In this document: positions 60,583 to 64,000 of the stretch, in pieces
How positions within the stretch are numbered: position 1 is the first letter of the stretch
Layout of the letters: each line of letters starts with the position of its first letter
Assembly: GCF_029846635.1 (NCBI RefSeq)
Contig: NZ_JARVTG010000001.1
Location: forward strand, 186,001-250,000
DNA: 64,000 nt
Source: Pokkaliibacter sp. MBI-7
GTDB lineage: Bacteria; Pseudomonadota; Gammaproteobacteria; Pseudomonadales; Balneatricaceae
Reading direction: 5' to 3'
Made by a program: the position numbers and the translations under genes
Notes under the pieces: generated by a model
Told to the model about the DNA's origin: nothing
Seen by the model: the letters and a program-made list of their open reading frames with translations, nothing else
Databases searched by the model: none

Positions 60583-62568
60583 TCAAGCTCCGGCAGAAGT
60601 GGGTTTGCGACGACGAGAGCGGGCCGTGGGCACACCACCTTCGCCCCGAGCCCCACGAGATACCCTCTTCTCGCTATCAGTCTTTACCACAGCACGTTTG
60701 CCTGCCGCTCTTCGTCTTATGCTCTTTTTCGACGACACCTGAGCTGTCACTACAATCTGTGGTGCTGGTTGAGACCGTACAGCATCAATCAGTTTACTGA
60801 TCCATCGTGCCTGATGAGACAGGAAGGTGGGCAGATCCATTTCCCCCTTTTCCACCAGCTCCAATCCGCGTTCCCAGCGCGCCGTCAGTACCGGACTTGT
60901 CAGCTGTGGCAAAAGCCAGTCAATAACCTGCCGCCCCAGCTCTGTGCTTCGTAATTGTTTACCCTGACGCTGCAGATAAGTACGCTCCAGCAACAGCTCG
61001 ATAATGGCTGCCCGTGAACTTTCCTCTCCAATACCCTTAGCCTCCTTCAGCCGCTCACGCAGATCCGGATCGTCAACGGTCTTGGCAATCTGTGTCATGG
61101 CAGCAATCAGCGTGCCGTCAGTGTAGTAATCAGGAGGTTCGGTTTGATGCTCAGTAACCTCAGCCTGCAAGCACAGGCCATGATCCCCTTGACTTAACTC
61201 TGCCCACTGAGCGCACCAGTCACTTTGTAACTCACTTCCCTCCAACGCTCGCCAGCCTTGCTCCAGCACATCCTTACCCTTGCTCTGAAAGCGCAGCTGA
61301 TTAACCTGAGTGATGACTTGCCACCGCTTAACCAACAACGGCGGATAAAACTGCATCAGCCAGCGAGTAGCGCAGGCCAGATAAAGATTGCGCTCCATGG
61401 CGGATAATCGTGTGAGCTCCGGACGGGTTCCGGTAGGCACAATCGCCGTGTGCTCACCGATCTTGCCATCGTCGTAGCAACGCGGGCGCTTTGCGGTCGA
61501 CGCAACAGCAACCACCGAACTTAACTCAGAGGCGCTGGATAACGCCTGCATCTGTCGACTGACATCAGCCCATTGCGCTGAGCTCAAATATTCACAGTCA
61601 GTACGGGGGTAGGTAAGCAACTTGTGCTTTTCATAGAGTGACTGCAGTGCATCCAATGTTGCCTTGGCAGGATAACCATACCGTCTGGAAGCCCAGGCCT
61701 GCAGTTTGGATAGAGAAAATGGCAAGGGAGCAAGCGTTCGCTGCTGACTGGCTTCGCAACTTTCGATATGTGCAGGCTGATTTATCACACGCGCCAATTG
61801 CTCCTGCGCCAGCTGTGGATTGAGCAGATGCCCCTGCTCATCCAGCCACTCTTCGGGCGTGAGCCATTCCCCCCAGTAGCGTGCGGCTTTGATCTGAAAC
61901 TCCGCTTTAACGCCGTAGTGGCGCACACTGGCAAAATTCTCTATCAATCGGTCACGGGCCACTACCAGCGCCAGTGTAGGCGACTGAACCCGACCAACAC
62001 TGATCAGCACACCCTTACCTTGCTCACCACCGCGTGCGCGCACGGTATAAGCGCGGGAGAAGTTCATACCGACCAACCAGTCGGAATACTGGCGAGCCTT
62101 TGCGGCAGACAGCAGGCCATCAAATTCAGACCCACCACGTAAGTTGGCCAGCGCCTTTTGCAGCACAGGCAACTCCAGAGAATGGTGCCAAAGGCGGAAC
62201 AAGGGTCCGCGCCAGTTCATTTCCTCCAGCAACTCGCGAATCAACAGCTCACCTTCGCGCCCGGTATCACCTGCGTTAACCACCTCTCCTGCCTGCTTCA
62301 GGCAACGACGAATAACAGACAGCTGTTTACTAACACCTTTGCGAGGCAACCGCTGCCAGCTATCAGGAATCATCGGCAATGTATCTAGGCGCCACGCTTT
62401 CCATGAAGGGGAATAGCTATCAGGTGGTGCTAGTTCATACATATGCCCAAACAGCCAGGTGACCTGCCAGCCTTGACCAGCAATCAACCCGTCCTGGTTT
62501 TGTCCACCACCGAGCGCCCTGGCCACCTCTCTGGCCAACGAAGGCTTTTCACACAAATAGAGTCGCAT
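60583..62568 (-). CDS. topB: DNA topoisomerase III
   Basis: Type IA topoisomerase that decatenates DNA by single-strand passage. It has 661 residues from the ATG at 62568, which has AGGGG in place; the GTG two codons earlier overlaps it. The Toprim domain (1-150) has E7 in CEKPS and DTGREGE at 101-107, where the second acidic residue of the usual DxDxE is glycine, as in some plasmid and Bacteroides TopB proteins. The catalytic tyrosine is Y320 in TYPRTD. The C-terminus has no zinc fingers but a basic tail (SSKKSIRRRAAGKRAV, SRRRKPTSAGA). It lies directly upstream of the jet genes on the same strand. Confidence 0.92.
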   Translation of the reverse strand: MRLYLCEKPSLAREVARALGGGQNQDGLIAGQGWQVTWLFGHMYELAPPDSYSPSWKAWRLDTLPMIPDSWQRLPRKGVSKQLSVIRRCLKQAGEVVNAGDTGREGELLIRELLEEMNWRGPLFRLWHHSLELPVLQKALANLRGGSEFDGLLSAAKARQYSDWLVGMNFSRAYTVRARGGEQGKGVLISVGRVQSPTLALVVARDRLIENFASVRHYGVKAEFQIKAARYWGEWLTPEEWLDEQGHLLNPQLAQEQLARVINQPAHIESCEASQQRTLAPLPFSLSKLQAWASRRYGYPAKATLDALQSLYEKHKLLTYPRTDCEYLSSAQWADVSRQMQALSSASELSSVVAVASTAKRPRCYDDGKIGEHTAIVPTGTRPELTRLSAMERNLYLACATRWLMQFYPPLLVKRWQVITQVNQLRFQSKGKDVLEQGWRALEGSELQSDWCAQWAELSQGDHGLCLQAEVTEHQTEPPDYYTDGTLIAAMTQIAKTVDDPDLRERLKEAKGIGEESSRAAIIELLLERTYLQRQGKQLRSTELGRQVIDWLLPQLTSPVLTARWERGLELVEKGEMDLPTFLSHQARWISKLIDAVRSQPAPQIVVTAQVSSKKSIRRRAAGKRAVVKTDSEKRVSRGARGEGGVPTARSRRRKPTSAGA

Positions 62569-62714
62569 AGCCACCCCTAAAACTGGATGGCCATACAGTA
62601 TTTATCTCAAAGAAGGAAAACAAGAGCACAGGAGGGAGATTTAACCAGGCAGCTCACCCAATACAGAGCATATTGAGCTAAGCCGTCGAAAACTTAACCT
62701 ATCCGCGAACAGAT

Positions 62715-64000
62715 TTAACGCAACGCAAAATAGTGTGCAGCTTTGGCTTTTTGTACTTTATCACGCGCCGCCAGCAGCATCTGGTGTGAAGTAAATCCGT
62801 CAAGATCATCGCCTGCAACAACAAATCCCGGGAAGCCAGCTCGTCCTTCCAGCATGGCAATACATTGCTCGACCAGCACTTCACCATACATGCGCTGCAG
62901 CACTCGCAAGTAGTCCTGCAGATCACGATGCAGATCCAGATCAAGTTGCAACATAACCAGCAGGCAGCGGTATCTGGATCTCCTCGACTGTGGCAGCGCA
63001 GTGCACGCGACCACATCCTTCAGATCACCCAACACCTGCTCTCGCTCACCCAGCGCCAGATTGATCAGTAAACGTATCTCACAGACCGTAAGACCTTTCC
63101 AAACGGAATCATCATCAGTCAACAAACCCAGCAAGCTGCCAAGATCTTGATGAGGAGGCAGATCCATATCTTCCAACTCATCCAGCAACTCTCGCAACGC
63201 AGGCACATCGAGCAATGGCAAGGCTAATAGACGCTGGCGCAGGTCGCGTGCACGATTGTCATTGGAGGTACCAAGTCGAGATACCGGATGAACTTCCGAC
63301 ATGCCGGGCACGATAATGCGGCAAGCAGCCATACCCATGAATGCGTAGTCAGCAATGTAGATATCCATATCGACAATATGGATCAGATGACACAGATGAT
63401 TAAACTGTTCTTCCGGTGTACCTGTCACATCCCAGTCGACAAAGTGGTAATCATTACTTTCACTGAAAAGATCCCAGCACACTCTGCCGGTGAATTTACT
63501 GAAGTGCGCATCAAGATTGGCCTGCTCCGCCACCTTGGTCAGATCAAACGTAGGCTCAGGCAAGTCGATAAGCTGCTGCAACTCGCGCCCTTGCAGCATT
63601 TCAGTAAACGCTCTCTCCATCGCCATACCAAAGCGCGGATGGGAGCCAAAACAGGCAAAACATCCACCACTGACGGGGTTCATCACCGTGACATTAATCA
63701 GCGGGAACTTGCCATTGAGTGATGCATCACGCACTTCCACGATCAGGCCGTTACTTTCTAGGGTAGTGACCATTTCTTGAACATGGGGGTAACGCGCCAG
63801 CACCTGATCAGGGACTAGTGGCAGGCTGATACCATCCGTAATGATAGTGGTCTTGATGTGCCTCTCAAATATTTCAGATAGTGCCTGCACCCGAGCCTCA
63901 TACTTCCCTGCCCCAACGGCCATGCCATTGCCGACATAAAGGTTGCTGATGATATTCACCGGAAACCAGACCGTCTGATGATTGCGCTGCCTGATGAACG
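62715..64000 (-). CDS. ycaO: YcaO, RimO accessory protein, 5' end cut by window edge
   Basis: YcaO-domain protein of the E. coli YcaO type, which supports RimO in the methylthiolation of ribosomal protein S12. The frame is open to the right window edge (FIRQRNHQTVWFPVNIISNL), so the start is outside; 428 codons lie in the window against 586 residues for the E. coli protein. The family segment LYVGNGMAVGAGKYEARVQAL and HIVDMDIYIADYAFMGMAACRIIVPGMSE are present. A C-terminal TPR-like region (about the last 110 residues) with LLINLALGEREQVLGDL matches the E. coli protein rather than the azole-forming YcaO enzymes. Confidence 0.92.
   Translation of the reverse strand, partial: FIRQRNHQTVWFPVNIISNLYVGNGMAVGAGKYEARVQALSEIFERHIKTTIITDGISLPLVPDQVLARYPHVQEMVTTLESNGLIVEVRDASLNGKFPLINVTVMNPVSGGCFACFGSHPRFGMAMERAFTEMLQGRELQQLIDLPEPTFDLTKVAEQANLDAHFSKFTGRVCWDLFSESNDYHFVDWDVTGTPEEQFNHLCHLIHIVDMDIYIADYAFMGMAACRIIVPGMSEVHPVSRLGTSNDNRARDLRQRLLALPLLDVPALRELLDELEDMDLPPHQDLGSLLGLLTDDDSVWKGLTVCEIRLLINLALGEREQVLGDLKDVVACTALPQSRRSRYRCLLVMLQLDLDLHRDLQDYLRVLQRMYGEVLVEQCIAMLEGRAGFPGFVVAGDDLDGFTSHQMLLAARDKVQKAKAAHYFALR

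Noticed and set aside
1..64000. CRISPR arrays, tRNA and rRNA genes, prophage or integron
   Set aside because: I looked for spaced repeats, cloverleaf-like segments and phage gene clusters and saw none; a tRNA could still be missed by eye.

Overview
The window comes from the chromosome of a Gram-negative gammaproteobacterium, most likely a marine or rhizosphere Oceanospirillales/Pseudomonadales-type organism. This rests on complete Bam, Tol-Pal and lipoprotein machinery, a long two-part GAPDH divergent from mfd, and the blocks aspS-yebC-ruvCAB-tolQRAB-pal-cpoB-nadA and bepA/tusA-perM-bcp-dapA-bamC-purC, whose orders resemble those I know from Pseudomonas. The species is not identified. Almost everything is housekeeping; the accessory material is one insertion sequence, two broken genes, a JetABC (MksFEB) condensin operon and a few unrecognised genes.

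Region 1-9.3 kb: the end of an acyl-CoA synthetase, a SAM methyltransferase, two unknown small genes, a YlqF GTPase translationally coupled to a YihI-like GTPase-activator, a GcvR-type double-ACT regulator, a small membrane protein overlapping rlmG tail to tail, a small unknown protein and a GAF/DUF484-GGDEF diguanylate cyclase. Region 9.4-19 kb: long GAPDH divergent from mfd, a REC-PAS-degenerate GGDEF-EAL regulator tail to tail with mfd, and propionyl-CoA synthetase. Region 19-31 kb: uracil and hypoxanthine salvage (upp, hpt), an OmpA-like protein, trmH with an EamA exporter, a monofunctional prephenate dehydratase, a large hybrid histidine kinase, sohB, nudC and nhaB.

Region 31.3-33.4 kb: an intact IS4-family element (18-bp perfect inverted repeats, 10-bp target duplication) sits inside a YcnI/DUF1775 copper-type periplasmic gene. 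Removing the element and one target copy restores a 163-codon frame exactly, so the hit looks recent. Region 33.5-40.4 kb: purC, bamC, dapA, an alpha3-type PrxQ/Bcp peroxiredoxin, PerM, TusA and the BepA protease. Region 40.5-53.4 kb: about 13 kb read entirely on the minus strand, from an FmdB-type zinc ribbon through aspS, yebC, ruvC, a TRIC-family membrane gene, ruvAB, a DksA-like gene (where ybgC often sits), tolQRAB, pal, cpoB and nadA.

Region 53.5-64 kb: the remains of a HIT-family gene with several frameshifts and a lost HxHxH motif, an unrecognised 257-residue gene, then jetC-jetB-jetA, topB and the truncated ycaO. The jet operon has kleisin-like, winged-helix and SMC-like subunits, all apparently intact, but no recognisable JetD nuclease next to it. 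It is therefore either a chromosome-organising MksBEF condensin or a Wadjet-like system with a missing or different effector. The unknown gene converges on jetC and overlaps its end by 50 nt. This is the best candidate in the window for something undescribed.
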